From M30B53 sp964600785 (lineage in GTDB: Bacteria; Planctomycetota; Planctomycetia; Pirellulales; UBA1268), in contig CAZRKH010000098.1 of NCBI GenBank assembly GCA_964600785.1, positions 1 through 35,217 on the forward strand: a stretch of DNA of 35,217 nucleotides, written 5' to 3'. Both the position numbers and the translations under genes were made by a program. Numbering within the stretch: position 1 is the first letter of the stretch; every line of letters starts with the position of its first letter. Of the stretch, positions 1 to 7,897 are shown in pieces. Below the pieces are notes generated by a model. The model saw only the letters and a program-made list of their open reading frames with translations, did no database searches and was not told where the DNA came from.

Positions 1-1
1 C

Positions 2-892
2 GAGCACTTCGACATCCACGGCGGCGGCCTGGACCTGGTCTTTCCGCACCACGAAAACGAGATCGCCCAAAGCGAGTCGCTCCACGGCTGCCCGATGGCC
101 ACGATCTGGATGCACAACGGGCTGATGCAGGCCTCCGGCGAGGCGGGCAAGCTTGGCGGTCGCCCCCGCGGCTCTGACGCAACGGCCACCGCGGCCGATC
201 AGGCGGCGACGAAGCTCTCGAAGTCGACCGGGGCCGAGCCCTTCAAGGGTCTTTTGGCCCGCCACGAGCCGCAGGTGATCCGGATGCTCCTGCTCTCCAC
301 CCACTACCGCAGCCCGATCCACTTCGGCGAGGAGCCGCTCGGCGAGAGCGGGCGGGCCCTGGAGGCCTTTGAGCGGCTCTTCGCCCGCTGCGAGCGAATC
401 ACCCGCCGGGGCTTCTACGCCCTGCCCTGCCGCGGTCGTGTCGAGGGGGATGCGGCCGCCGCGGCCCTGGCCGGCACCGCCGCCGACGAGATCCGATCGC
501 TGCGGTCGCGATTCCTCGAGGCGATGGACGACGACTTCAACACCGCGGTCGCGATTGCGTCGCTGTTCGATTTCGTTCGCGTGGTCAACCGCTTCATCGA
601 CGAGCGCGGCCTCGAGAAGGAGCAGGCCCCCGAGCTCCTCGGGCAGCTCGAGTCGATGCTGCTGGTGCTCAGGGAGCTGACCGCTGTGTTGGGCCTGTTC
701 CTCGAGCCGCCGCGGGCCGAGGCGGGCGACGACGGCCTCGCCGCGACGCTGATGGATCTGGTGATCGAGATCCGGGCCGCAGCCCGCAAGGCAAAAGACT
801 TCGCCACGGCCGACCTGATCCGCGACAGGCTCGCCGAAGCAGGCGTGGTGCTCGAGGATCGCCCCGACGGCACCGGCTGGTCCCGGAAGTAG
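2..892 (+). CDS. cysS: Cysteine--tRNA ligase (CysRS), 3' part, 5' end outside the window
   Basis: This enzyme charges tRNA-Cys with cysteine in the cytoplasm. The reading frame is open from base 2 and gives about 296 C-terminal residues. It begins inside the class I catalytic core with the family's zinc/ATP-site segment (DIHGGGLDLVFPHHENEIAQ), followed by WMHNGLM. The usual KMSKS loop appears as KLSKSTG, and it lies about 25-30 residues further from the HNG segment than in typical bacterial CysRS because of an inserted Gly/Ala-rich stretch (GEAGKLGGRPRGSD and on). After it come the LLSTHYRSPIHF helix and the DDFNTAVAI anticodon-stem-binding region. The C-terminal end (LIRDRLAEAGVVLEDRPDGTGW) is the ordinary CysRS ending. 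The N-terminal half lies upstream. Identification is secure; the role of the insert is unknown. Confidence 0.96.
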   Translation, partial: EHFDIHGGGLDLVFPHHENEIAQSESLHGCPMATIWMHNGLMQASGEAGKLGGRPRGSDATATAADQAATKLSKSTGAEPFKGLLARHEPQVIRMLLLSTHYRSPIHFGEEPLGESGRALEAFERLFARCERITRRGFYALPCRGRVEGDAAAAALAGTAADEIRSLRSRFLEAMDDDFNTAVAIASLFDFVRVVNRFIDERGLEKEQAPELLGQLESMLLVLRELTAVLGLFLEPPRAEAGDDGLAATLMDLVIEIRAAARKAKDFATADLIRDRLAEAGVVLEDRPDGTGWSRK

Positions 893-1068
893 CCGCCGGG
901 GCCGGCAGCCGCCCGAGCAGATCCGCCCACGGCTGAAACCACACCCACCTTGAGCGTTGTCGGCAGGTGAAGAGCACCGCTGACTCGCGTTGACGACCTC
1001 GCCGTCGTTTCGCACCGCCAGTCCGTCTAATTCTTGTTTGGTTCACACTTTCTGCAGGAACTTCTCCG

Positions 1069-2244
1069 TTGGCTCATCTCGCCTGGTCTTCTCGCAGTCG
1101 CCACGCCGAGGGGCTTGCCGTGTTGCTCGTCGCCCTCGTCGGCTCGCCGGTGCTGCCCGCCGCCATGGCCGCCGAGCAGCCCGATCTGCCGACGGTCGAC
1201 ATCTCCGGCGATACCGACCGCCAGACAGTGATCGCCGCCGGCACGCCGAAGCTCTATCAGGGCCATCCCACCACCATCACGCTGCCCTCGGGCGAGATCC
1301 TGGCGGTCTGGAGCGAGGGCCACGGCGGCCACTCGGGGCCGATGGCAAAAACCGCCGACGGCGGCACCACCTGGACGCGGCTCGACGACACGCTCCCACC
1401 GGTGTTCCGCGAGCACTGGAACTGCCCGAGCATCTACCGGCTCGAGGGGCCCGACGGCACCGCTCGGCTCTGGATCTTTTCAGCCCGCAAGGGCCGCGAC
1501 GCCAAGGGGGGCTGGATGCCCTCGATCATGAGCGAGGACGACGGGAAGACCTGGCGGGAGATGCCGCCCCTGGGCTTTCCCTGCGTGATGACCTTCTCGA
1601 GCGTGGTGCGGCTGGCCGACGGCAGCTATCTCGGGCTTTACCACCGCGGGCCGGGCGGCAAGGACCGGCCGCCGCTGGAGGTGCTCGCCACGCGAACCGC
1701 CGACGGCGGGTTTACCTGGAGCGAGCCGGTCGTCGTGGCCAAGCTCAAGGGCCGCAACCTCTGCGAGCCGTTCTGCTTCCGCTCACCCGACGGCGAGGAA
1801 CTCTGCTGCCTGATGCGGGAAAATGCCCACCTTGACCGCAGCTTCATGATGTTCAGCCGCGACGAGGGCACGACCTGGAGCGAGCCCGTCAAAACCCCCT
1901 GGGGCCTGACGGGCGATCGCCACATGGGCGTCTCTGCTCCCGACGGCCGGCTGGTCGTCGCCTTCCGCGACAAGGCCAAGAACAGCCCCACCGATGGCCA
2001 CTTCGTCGCCTGGGTCGGCTCCTACGACGACATCAAGGCGGGCCGGCCCGGCGACTACCGGATCAAGCTCCTCCACAGCCACGCCGGCAGCGACTGCGGC
2101 TATCCCGGCATGGAGGTGCTCCCCGACGGCTCAATCCTGGCGACGACCTACATCAAGTACCGGCCAGGGGCCGACAGGCATTCGGTCGTCTGCACCCGGT
2201 TTTCGCCCGCCGAGACCGACCGGCTGGCCGAGGCCGCCGACTGA
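1069..2244 (+). CDS. Secreted sialidase / BNR-repeat family protein (exo-alpha-sialidase-like)
   Basis: A 391-residue six-bladed-propeller type protein. Four Asp-box (S/T-x-D-x-G-x-T-W) motifs are visible: TADGGTTW, SEDDGKTW, TADGGFTW and SRDEGTTW. This is typical of the sialidase superfamily and of planctomycete sulfated-glycan and sialic-acid loci. A signal peptide is predicted at the N-terminus: basic RSRH, a hydrophobic LAVLLVALVG core and a possible AMA/AE cleavage, so the protein probably acts in the periplasm or outside the cell. The start is TTG at 1069, preceded by AGGAA at about 1056-1060. A GTG at about 1120 would leave a shorter n-region. Whether it cleaves sialic acid or only binds glycan cannot be decided, since the arginine triad was not mapped. 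It stands alone between cysS and a convergent operon. Confidence 0.85.
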   Translation: MAHLAWSSRSRHAEGLAVLLVALVGSPVLPAAMAAEQPDLPTVDISGDTDRQTVIAAGTPKLYQGHPTTITLPSGEILAVWSEGHGGHSGPMAKTADGGTTWTRLDDTLPPVFREHWNCPSIYRLEGPDGTARLWIFSARKGRDAKGGWMPSIMSEDDGKTWREMPPLGFPCVMTFSSVVRLADGSYLGLYHRGPGGKDRPPLEVLATRTADGGFTWSEPVVVAKLKGRNLCEPFCFRSPDGEELCCLMRENAHLDRSFMMFSRDEGTTWSEPVKTPWGLTGDRHMGVSAPDGRLVVAFRDKAKNSPTDGHFVAWVGSYDDIKAGRPGDYRIKLLHSHAGSDCGYPGMEVLPDGSILATTYIKYRPGADRHSVVCTRFSPAETDRLAEAAD

Positions 2245-2465
2245 ACAGTGGCCCAGCCCGGTCGGGATGGCGGCTGAACAGACGGTGGAGCAAGTCTGCC
2301 GCGGGATACGTCGAACGGCGACCCCCCAAAACCTCGGCTTTTTGGGAGTCGCTCAAGTGGGCTTTGTTCGCCCGCGTCCCTCGGGGCAGGGAACATTGGA
2401 GGGCTTTTTCCACAGGCAGTTTGGGGTCGTGAGCCCTTCAATCGCCTGCTGGTGCCACAGCCGGC
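2245..2465. other. Intergenic region between convergent genes, with weak hairpin
   Basis: This 221-bp gap separates the 3' ends of the sialidase-like gene and the SGNH-like gene. The only structure I see is an inverted repeat CCCAAAA (2325-2331) / TTTTGGG (2340-2346) with an 8-nt loop. The A- and T-rich arms are unusual in this GC-rich DNA and could act as a bidirectional terminator, but no U-run follows the stem outside the arm itself. No credible reading frame or RNA gene was recognised here. Confidence 0.35.
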
Positions 2466-3158
2466 TCACTGCACCCCGAGTTCGCGTTCGATCGCTGCGA
2501 TTATCGGCTTGTGCAGCGGCGTCTTTTTGTAGCGGTCTTTAAATGCCCCGGCGAGTCGGTCCTGCGGCACGTTGGCGAGGATGAAGGCATGCAGGTCGTT
2601 GACCGGTATGCCGTGGCGTTGCATCACATCGGACGCCATCGCGTTGAAGGGCAGTTCTGAGCCCGCTTCGTAGAGTCGGCTGGTTGGGTAGCCTGTCGGA
2701 ATCGGGACCGTACTCGCCCAGATCAGCCGGCTGCGGGTCTGCTTCAGACGCTTCACGATCGCCTCGAGATTGGCCCGGTAGCGATCCGGAGTCGTGACCG
2801 GCACGCCTCCAGCGGCCCGGTCCATCGCCCGCACCTCCCGGCTGGCAGGATCGTGGGCATGCAGGTCGGCCAGACCGAAGTTGAAGTGGATCACCTGCCA
2901 GGGCTCCCCGCCGAGCAGATCGTCGAGCCGCGCCAGAGCCGTTGTGCTGTCGCCCGGATGGGCATGGACAACCGTGGCCCTGCCCGAGAAGTGCTGCCGC
3001 ACCTGCCCTGCCGCCGCGGCATGGGATGCGTCGCCAAGCAGCAGCACCCTTGGCAGGGGTTCGTCGCCGAGGGAGGTCCCCTCCGCCGCGACACTCACAA
3101 CCGCGACACACAGCGCCGCAAGCAAGCAACGAATGCCGGTTTGCATGCCGGTTTGCAT
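2466..3158 (-). CDS. SGNH/GDSL-hydrolase-like secreted protein, catalytic Ser apparently lost
   Basis: A 230-residue protein with the layout of planctomycete SGNH hydrolases. A signal peptide (CLLAALCVAVVSVAAEG) is followed by a block-I-like VLLLGDASHAA, a block-III-like IHFNFGLADLH, then LIWASTVPIP and NDLHAF. In active members block I reads GDS; here the serine position is Ala (GDA-S). The usual C-terminal D-x-x-H (VHFTPEG-like) block is not recognisable; the end reads KKTPLHKPI. It may be a pseudo-enzyme, or the adjacent Ser may substitute. The 5' end holds a tandem 12-bp duplication giving MQTGMQTG, so a second ATG at 3146 is available. It is the last gene of the minus-strand operon, 3 bp after the DUF1552 gene, which suggests co-expression with the two secreted proteins upstream. 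Confidence 0.75.
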   Translation of the reverse strand: MQTGMQTGIRCLLAALCVAVVSVAAEGTSLGDEPLPRVLLLGDASHAAAAGQVRQHFSGRATVVHAHPGDSTTALARLDDLLGGEPWQVIHFNFGLADLHAHDPASREVRAMDRAAGGVPVTTPDRYRANLEAIVKRLKQTRSRLIWASTVPIPTGYPTSRLYEAGSELPFNAMASDVMQRHGIPVNDLHAFILANVPQDRLAGAFKDRYKKTPLHKPIIAAIERELGVQ

Positions 3159-3161
3159 GGC

Positions 3162-4505
3162 TCAGCCCAAGATTTCGCTCATTGGACCGGTGCTGTCGGC
3201 AAAAGCCGGCGTCGGCACTCCCACAGCGTCGAGCATCGAGACAAAGAGATTGGCCAGCGGCACCTTCCGCGAACCCTCAAAGGCGTGCAGTCGACCATGC
3301 CTCAGCCCCAGGGCGTTGCCGCCGGCCAGCTGGATCGGGTAATCGCGAGTCCCGTGCGACCCGTGGGGATGGGCGGAGCCCCAGAGCACGACAGTCCGGT
3401 CGAGCATGCTGCCCTCGCCTTCAGGTGTGTCGGCAAGCCGGCGGAGGAAGTGGGCATGCTGTTCGGCCCGCCAGCGGTCCCAGTGGCCCGACTCGATCGG
3501 CCGCTTGTGGGCGATGTCGTGCGTGGCCCCTTCGTAGCCAAGCACGAGCGAGGCGAATTTTCCCGTTTCGTGTCCCACCGACTGCTCGCTTTCGAGCATC
3601 AAGGTGGCATAGCGGGTCGAATCGGTCTGCAGTGCGAGGTAGAGCAGGTCGTACATGCAGCGGATGTAGGCGGCCGGATCGGCGTAGGAGGCCTCGATGT
3701 CGAGTCCCTTGGTGTCGACATCGGGAAGCGGCTGGTGCGTCCAGCGGCTGGTCCGCTCCGTCCGCTGCTCGATGGCCCGCACGGATTCGAGGTATTCCTC
3801 CAGCTTGCGATTGTCCGCCGAGCCGAGCCGCCGCTGCAAACTGCGGGAATTCTCGAGCATCAGGTCGAGGATGCTCGCGTCCCGCTTCAGTTCGGCCCGC
3901 AACTGCTCGACGGTGCGGTCGGCGTAGGGGCGAAACACCCTGTTGAAAATTTCCTGGGGCCGGTGGAGCGAGGGAATCGGCCGCCCCGGTCCGTAGTGAG
4001 AGAGGGTCTTGCAGCGACCATACGACCCGGTGCCTCCCTCGGTGCCGAGCACGAGCGATGGGTAGCGGGTTTCGTGGCCGCGGGCCTTGGCGGCGACCTG
4101 GTCGATGGAGATGTTGTTGGTCTTCTCCGGACCGGTCATGTCGGCGCCGGTGGCGAAGACATCGCCGGAACTGTGGCCACCGAGTTTCCATCCACCGGCA
4201 TGGTCGAGACCCCGGAAGTAGCTCACCGAATCGGCAAACGGCTTGAAGGGGGCCGACGACTCGTTGAATGTGAGCGGCCCTGGCTGCGAACAGGGAAACC
4301 AGTTCCAGGGATGGTGGCTGCCGTCATCGGTCTTGGGCATGTAGGCCCCGTACGAGAAGTAGCAGACCACCATCCGCTTGGGCGGCTCGGCCGCGGCCGC
4401 AGCAGCGACGGCGGGCTTCATCGCATCGAGCAGCGGAAGTGCCAGGCCAAGGCCGCTCCCGCGGAGCATGGTGCGGCGGTTGAGTCGCCAGGATGGGCTG
4501 CTCAT
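3162..4505 (-). CDS. DUF1552 domain-containing protein, Tat-exported
   Basis: A 447-residue protein of the DUF1552 family, which is abundant in Planctomycetes and Verrucomicrobia and typically encoded next to a DUF1592 haem protein, as here. The N-terminus carries a twin-arginine signal (LNRRTMLRGSGLGLALPLL), so it is probably exported folded. Recognisable family segments include the VCYFSYGAYMP region after the signal, a SYFRGLDHAGG segment, the SIDQVAA segment and the RTVVLWGSAHPHGSHGT region. The family is related to the alkaline-phosphatase-like/DUF1501 group, but no reaction is firmly established. It starts with ATG overlapping the DUF1592 stop by 4 bp (ATGA, 4502-4505), and AAGGA lies about 8 bp upstream, so translation is likely coupled. 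Its biochemical role is unknown. Confidence 0.9.
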   Translation of the reverse strand: MSSPSWRLNRRTMLRGSGLGLALPLLDAMKPAVAAAAAAEPPKRMVVCYFSYGAYMPKTDDGSHHPWNWFPCSQPGPLTFNESSAPFKPFADSVSYFRGLDHAGGWKLGGHSSGDVFATGADMTGPEKTNNISIDQVAAKARGHETRYPSLVLGTEGGTGSYGRCKTLSHYGPGRPIPSLHRPQEIFNRVFRPYADRTVEQLRAELKRDASILDLMLENSRSLQRRLGSADNRKLEEYLESVRAIEQRTERTSRWTHQPLPDVDTKGLDIEASYADPAAYIRCMYDLLYLALQTDSTRYATLMLESEQSVGHETGKFASLVLGYEGATHDIAHKRPIESGHWDRWRAEQHAHFLRRLADTPEGEGSMLDRTVVLWGSAHPHGSHGTRDYPIQLAGGNALGLRHGRLHAFEGSRKVPLANLFVSMLDAVGVPTPAFADSTGPMSEILG

Positions 4506-7084
4506 GATCGGGTTTCCTTCTGAGAGGGGGGCGTGTCAGCTCGACGAAAGGCCTCGCTTTGGCAGATCGCGATGATGATATCCTGCCAGCGGTAATCGCG
4601 ATCACGGACCTCGGCGAGAATTTGGTTGACGGCGGGACGGTCGTGGACGGTCAGCCGGCGGCCGATCGCATAGGCAAGAAGTCGTCGGATGAGATTTTCC
4701 GCGATGTCCTCCCGCCGGTGTTCGAGAAGAAATGCCTTGAGTTCATCGATCCCATCCACCTGCGGGCCGAGTGGCAGCCGTGCATCCGCCTCGATCTCGA
4801 CGGTGCTGATTTTCTCGAGGTAGGCCTGGTAGCCGGCCAGGTTGCGATCCTCGGAATCGCGAAAACCACGCACGCGTGTGCCTTCGGGGGGCACGAATGG
4901 CTGATAGCGGCCGGTTGCCGAGTAGCGCTCGAAGGGAATCCCCCAGGGATCGAGTTGGGCATGGCAGACGCCGCACTGCTGGTCCTCCCGGTGCAGCCGC
5001 AGGGCCTCCTTGATCGAAACGGCATCGGTGGCTGCCTCTCCGGCGGTGTCGGTCAGAGCCGGCACCTGGGCCGGGGGCGGTCTGACCTCCTCCCCGAGAA
5101 TGGCCTCCCGCAGCCAGACCGCGCGGTAGACAGGGTGCGGTGCCGAGCCGGTCGAGTTGGCGACGAGCACCGAGCCCTGGGTGAGCAGTCCGCCGAGCCG
5201 GTGCTCCGGCCGGATCGGCACCGGCCGCAGCCGGATGCCACGGACCCCCTCCACGTTGTAGTGGGCGGCGAGGGGCTCATTGAGCATGGCGAATTCGGAG
5301 TCGACGATCGCGAGCACGCTTGCATTCCGCCGGATCAGCTCTGCGATGAAGCCGACGGTTTCCTGCTCCATGTAGTCGCGAATCGTGGGCCGATAGGGAA
5401 CCTCGGTTCCCGCACGTTCGCCGATGTGGACGAGGTAGAGAAAGCGGGGGAACAGTTCGGTGTTGATCTTCACCGCCTTGGCCTTGGCAATATCGAGCCA
5501 TTGCAGCGTGAAGTTTCGCACAAAGTCTTCCGATTTCGGGTCGGCGAGGATGCGTCGAACCTGGCTTGCGATGGCCGCCGGATCGTCAAGGCACCGTTTC
5601 GCTGCGAGAGACATCAGTTCCTCGTCGGGCATGCTGCCCCAGAGGAAGTAGGAGAGTCTCGAGGCAAGGGCATACTGCGGCGGCGTCACGCCGTCGGCGG
5701 TGACGGTGTGGTAGAGAAACTGCGGCGACACGAGGACCGTCGAGAGCGTGTTGCGAAAGGCCTCTTCGGGCGAGGCGGCCTTGTCGGAATGAATCGCGTG
5801 GATTCGCATCAGCAGCGTGAGCTCCTCGTCGGTCGGCGGCCGGCGAAAAGCCCGGGCCGCAAACCGCTCGATCACCGCCCGGGCGTAGGCCGGGTCGTCG
5901 ACGGCATGCGGCGAGTCGAAGAGAACCCTGCGGTGGTGCTCCGGCGGCCAGGTGTCGGTGACGGGTGCCTCGAATTCGATCGACCGGATCACCGCCCGCG
6001 GCATCGCGAGGGCCCACGAGCCGTCAAAGCCGCTGTGGCGGTGGTCGTTGAGCTGCCCGTTGTCGGTGATGTTGATCGGGGTGATTGTCATCTGCTCCGG
6101 GATCACGCGGCCGGCTCTCACCACCCGGGCCGGATCGGTGGGATGGTTCTCGATCCGGCCGCGAAACTCGTAGACCCGCGGCTCGTCGACGCACGTATCG
6201 ATGAATGCCGTGCCGGCCGGCTCGACCTGCTGAGCCGAGGAGTTCACGTCCAACCCCTGCCCCATCATGAGCATCAGGGGGACCTCGTCGAATCCCTCCG
6301 GAAGAATCGCCGCGGCCTCGATCCGAATCCGGTACTCGCCCGTTTTCGGCCAGCTCTTGATGCCGACGCCCCCCGCGGCCGTGTGACGACTGTTGCCGAA
6401 CACGCCGACCTCGTCGGCAAGCATGCCGAGCTCCGGCGTTACGCGGGGTTCAAATTGTTTTTCAGTGCGGTGGATCTCGGGCTTCACCGAGTCGACGATG
6501 CAGCTGGCCATGATCCGCCGGGCATTTTCCCGGTAGCGGTCCATGAGTTCCGGGCCGAGCAGCATGACTTCGGCATTGTTGTTGAAAGCGTACCGCTCGA
6601 CTGGGTCCTCCGGGAGGTTTTCCAGAACGTCGAGCTCGAAGCCGATCAGGTCGCGAAGGGTGTTTCCATACTCGAAATTGGTCAGCCGGCGGGCCAAGGG
6701 GGGCTGCGGTGTCGGCAGTGTTTCGGCGGCCTGCAGGAGCTCGTGCTCGATCCAGTCGACAACAGCCCGCCGGCGATCGGCCGCCGGCTGTTCGACGTCC
6801 TCGGGGGGCATCTCACCGGAAGTGATCACCGCGAGCACCCGCTCCCACCGCTCGAGATCGGCGGTCGTCGTCATTGGGGTGGTCAGCGTCTCGAGCGAGG
6901 TATCACCGCTCGGTTCGTCGCCGCTGTGGCAGTCGAGACAGTGGCCCTCGAGAAAAGAATGGATGGCGGTCGCGACGGCCGGCGAACCGGGTGGGAGTTC
7001 CCCTGCCCTGCCGCCGACGTCGAACAGGCCGCAGGCCGCGGCAAGCACGAACGGCCACCACGTTTTCGTAAACGATGACTTCAT
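4502..7084 (-). CDS. DUF1592/DUF1588/DUF1587/DUF1585 secreted c-haem protein (planctomycete cytochrome type)
   Basis: An 860-residue secreted multidomain protein. A signal peptide covers about residues 1-28. A c-haem motif CLDCH (C49, C52, H53) lies in a PSCyt-type N-terminal domain. Then follow a DUF1587 region (RRLTNFEYGNTLRDLIG), a central carbohydrate-binding-like region, DUF1595 (ARAFRRPPTDEEL), DUF1592 (FRNTLSTVLVSPQFLY, RLSYFLWGSMPDEEL), DUF1588 with a second CxxCH (CGVCH from C704, then LDPWGIPFERYS) and DUF1585 (ELKAFLLEHRREDIAENLIRRLL). This is the standard order of the family, and the length is normal. It likely acts in the periplasm in electron transfer linked to polymer degradation; that role is inference. 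It heads the minus-strand operon DUF1592-DUF1552-SGNH. The gene faces the toxin-antitoxin cassette divergently. Confidence 0.92.
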   Translation of the reverse strand: MKSSFTKTWWPFVLAAACGLFDVGGRAGELPPGSPAVATAIHSFLEGHCLDCHSGDEPSGDTSLETLTTPMTTTADLERWERVLAVITSGEMPPEDVEQPAADRRRAVVDWIEHELLQAAETLPTPQPPLARRLTNFEYGNTLRDLIGFELDVLENLPEDPVERYAFNNNAEVMLLGPELMDRYRENARRIMASCIVDSVKPEIHRTEKQFEPRVTPELGMLADEVGVFGNSRHTAAGGVGIKSWPKTGEYRIRIEAAAILPEGFDEVPLMLMMGQGLDVNSSAQQVEPAGTAFIDTCVDEPRVYEFRGRIENHPTDPARVVRAGRVIPEQMTITPINITDNGQLNDHRHSGFDGSWALAMPRAVIRSIEFEAPVTDTWPPEHHRRVLFDSPHAVDDPAYARAVIERFAARAFRRPPTDEELTLLMRIHAIHSDKAASPEEAFRNTLSTVLVSPQFLYHTVTADGVTPPQYALASRLSYFLWGSMPDEELMSLAAKRCLDDPAAIASQVRRILADPKSEDFVRNFTLQWLDIAKAKAVKINTELFPRFLYLVHIGERAGTEVPYRPTIRDYMEQETVGFIAELIRRNASVLAIVDSEFAMLNEPLAAHYNVEGVRGIRLRPVPIRPEHRLGGLLTQGSVLVANSTGSAPHPVYRAVWLREAILGEEVRPPPAQVPALTDTAGEAATDAVSIKEALRLHREDQQCGVCHAQLDPWGIPFERYSATGRYQPFVPPEGTRVRGFRDSEDRNLAGYQAYLEKISTVEIEADARLPLGPQVDGIDELKAFLLEHRREDIAENLIRRLLAYAIGRRLTVHDRPAVNQILAEVRDRDYRWQDIIIAICQSEAFRRADTPPSQKETRS

Positions 7085-7141
7085 CGGTGAATTCTAGCCC
7101 CAGGCAGCGTGCCCGGCTAGCAAGAAAAACGACATCGAACC

Positions 7142-7169
7142 TCGGATACACGACTCGGCGGTCGTGCAG
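7142..7169. repeat. 28-bp direct repeat, copy 1 (left border of toxin-antitoxin cassette)
   Basis: Identical over 28 bp to 7898-7925. Including the next five bases (7142-7174 versus 7898-7930) the match is 32 of 33. The repeat contains an internal inverted repeat CACGAC (7149-7154) - TCGGCG - GTCGTG (7161-7166), which would form a 6-bp stem with a 6-nt loop. The two copies bracket exactly the antitoxin and toxin genes. Confidence 0.9.
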
Positions 7170-7222
7170 CCGGCCCGGGAAAGCCCGGGTGCGTGCCCGG
7201 GAGGAAGCAGCACGTGGCAAAC

Positions 7223-7250
7223 TTGACCAGATCATAAGACCTGGTAGGAT
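7223..7250 (+). promoter_or_regulatory. Probable antitoxin promoter with palindromic operator
   Basis: TTGACC (7223-7228, 5/6 match to the -35 consensus) is separated by 16 bp from TAGGAT (7245-7250, 4/6 match to the -10). An inverted repeat ACCAG (7226-7230) / CTGGT (7241-7245), with 10 bp between the arms, fills the spacer. That is the expected position for autorepression by a Phd-type antitoxin. If TAGGAT is the -10, transcription would start at or next to the antitoxin ATG (7257), giving a leaderless mRNA. Alternatively AGGA (7246-7249) serves as a ribosome binding site 7 bp before the ATG, and the promoter lies further upstream. Confidence 0.55.
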
Positions 7251-7256
7251 TGTGGC

Positions 7257-7490
7257 ATGAAAACCGTCATCCTTTCGGCCTTCAAGGCCAACTGCATCGC
7301 GCTGCTCCGCGAGGCGCAGAAAACGTCGGAGCCGTTTATCGTGACGCGGCGGGGGCGGCCGCTCGCTCGGATCGAACCGGTTCGTGAACCGGTGCCGGTC
7401 CGCCGTTTCGGCAAGCAGCGCGGCAAGATGCAGATCAAGGGCGATATCGTGCACGCAGACTTCTCGGCCGAATGGGAAGCCGGCTCGTGA
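7257..7490 (+). CDS. Type II antitoxin, Phd/YefM-like
   Basis: A 77-residue protein with the short Phd/YefM antitoxin layout. The N-terminal DNA-binding half contains a beta-strand/helix start (MKTVILSAFKANCIALLREAQ) and the hallmark IVTRRGRPLARIEP strand pair. A charged, probably flexible C-terminal half (FGKQRGKMQIKGDIVHADF) would bind and neutralise the toxin. It lies directly before a PIN-domain gene with which it overlaps by 4 bp (GTGA). The family normally represses its own promoter, and an inverted repeat sits between the predicted -35 and -10. The ATG at 7257 is the only sensible start. The exact antitoxin subfamily is less certain than the toxin call. Confidence 0.85.
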   Translation: MKTVILSAFKANCIALLREAQKTSEPFIVTRRGRPLARIEPVREPVPVRRFGKQRGKMQIKGDIVHADFSAEWEAGS

Positions 7491-7888
7491 GTTTTCTGCT
7501 CGACACGCACGTCTGGATCTGGACACAGGCGGAGCCGAATGCCATCGGTGGCAAGGCCAGGACCCTGCTCGAGACGACGCGTGACGACCTCTGCGTCTCC
7601 GCCGTTTCGTCGCTGGAGATTGCCCGCCTCGTTTCCGCAAAACTGCTGCAAGTTCAGGGCAGCCTCGATCGCTGGGTGCGAACCGCGATCGATTCGATCG
7701 AGGCCCGCAGCATCGACGTCGATCATCGGATTGCGATCGAGGCCTACAAACTCCCGGGCCGATTCCACAAGGATCCTGCCGACCGGCTCCTCGTCGCGAC
7801 AGCCCGGCTCAACGATCTGACGCTCGTGACGGCGGACGAGCGAATCCTGGCGTACCGGGCCGTCCGCACGCTCAACGCCCGCACGTAG
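7487..7888 (+). CDS. PIN-domain ribonuclease toxin (VapC-like)
   Basis: A 133-residue PIN-domain protein, the normal size for a VapC-type toxin that cleaves RNA in a metal-dependent way. The acidic active-site residues are visible in order: D in FLLDTHVWIW, E in SSLEIARL, D in the KDPADRLLVATA segment, and D in LVTADERIL. The start chosen is GTG 7487, which overlaps the antitoxin TGA as GTGA and has GGGAAG (7474-7479) about 7 bp upstream. It places LLDTH near the N-terminus as in relatives. ATG 7472 would add MGSRL but has no ribosome binding site. The gene converges on thiC, and the right-hand repeat lies just after its stop. All expected acidic residues are present, so it is probably active. 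Confidence 0.9.
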   Translation: MSFLLDTHVWIWTQAEPNAIGGKARTLLETTRDDLCVSAVSSLEIARLVSAKLLQVQGSLDRWVRTAIDSIEARSIDVDHRIAIEAYKLPGRFHKDPADRLLVATARLNDLTLVTADERILAYRAVRTLNART

Positions 7889-7897
7889 CCTCACGGG

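Larger units (their letters stand above)
7085..7256. other. Divergent intergenic region with repeat copy 1 and CCCGGG hairpin
   Basis: This 172-bp gap lies between the divergent DUF1592 gene and antitoxin gene. It contains the first 28-bp direct repeat (7142-7169). Next come three CCCGGG sites at 7174-7179, 7184-7189 and 7196-7201; the first two can form a 6-bp stem with AAAG loop. The antitoxin promoter/operator region (7223-7250) follows. The left part (7085-7141) would have to carry the DUF1592 operon promoter; I see no clear consensus there. Confidence 0.6.

Noticed and set aside
2245..2465. Small plus-strand frame continuing past the sialidase end (1994-2542)
   Set aside because: It starts inside the sialidase gene in another frame and has no ribosome binding site or recognisable domain.
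2853..4523. Long plus-strand open frame (556 codons) opposite the DUF1552 gene
   Set aside because: It is the antisense shadow of a recognisable DUF1552 family gene; its translation matches no family and it exists because of high GC third positions.
4559..7078. 839-codon plus-strand open frame opposite the DUF1592 gene
   Set aside because: Antisense shadow of the DUF1592 gene, whose haem motifs and DUF segments are clear; the plus-strand translation shows no domain.
7174..7201. Three CCCGGG sites as a possible regulatory array
   Set aside because: CCCGGG is a common chance hexamer at this GC content; the stem is noted, but I do not count it as a separate finding.
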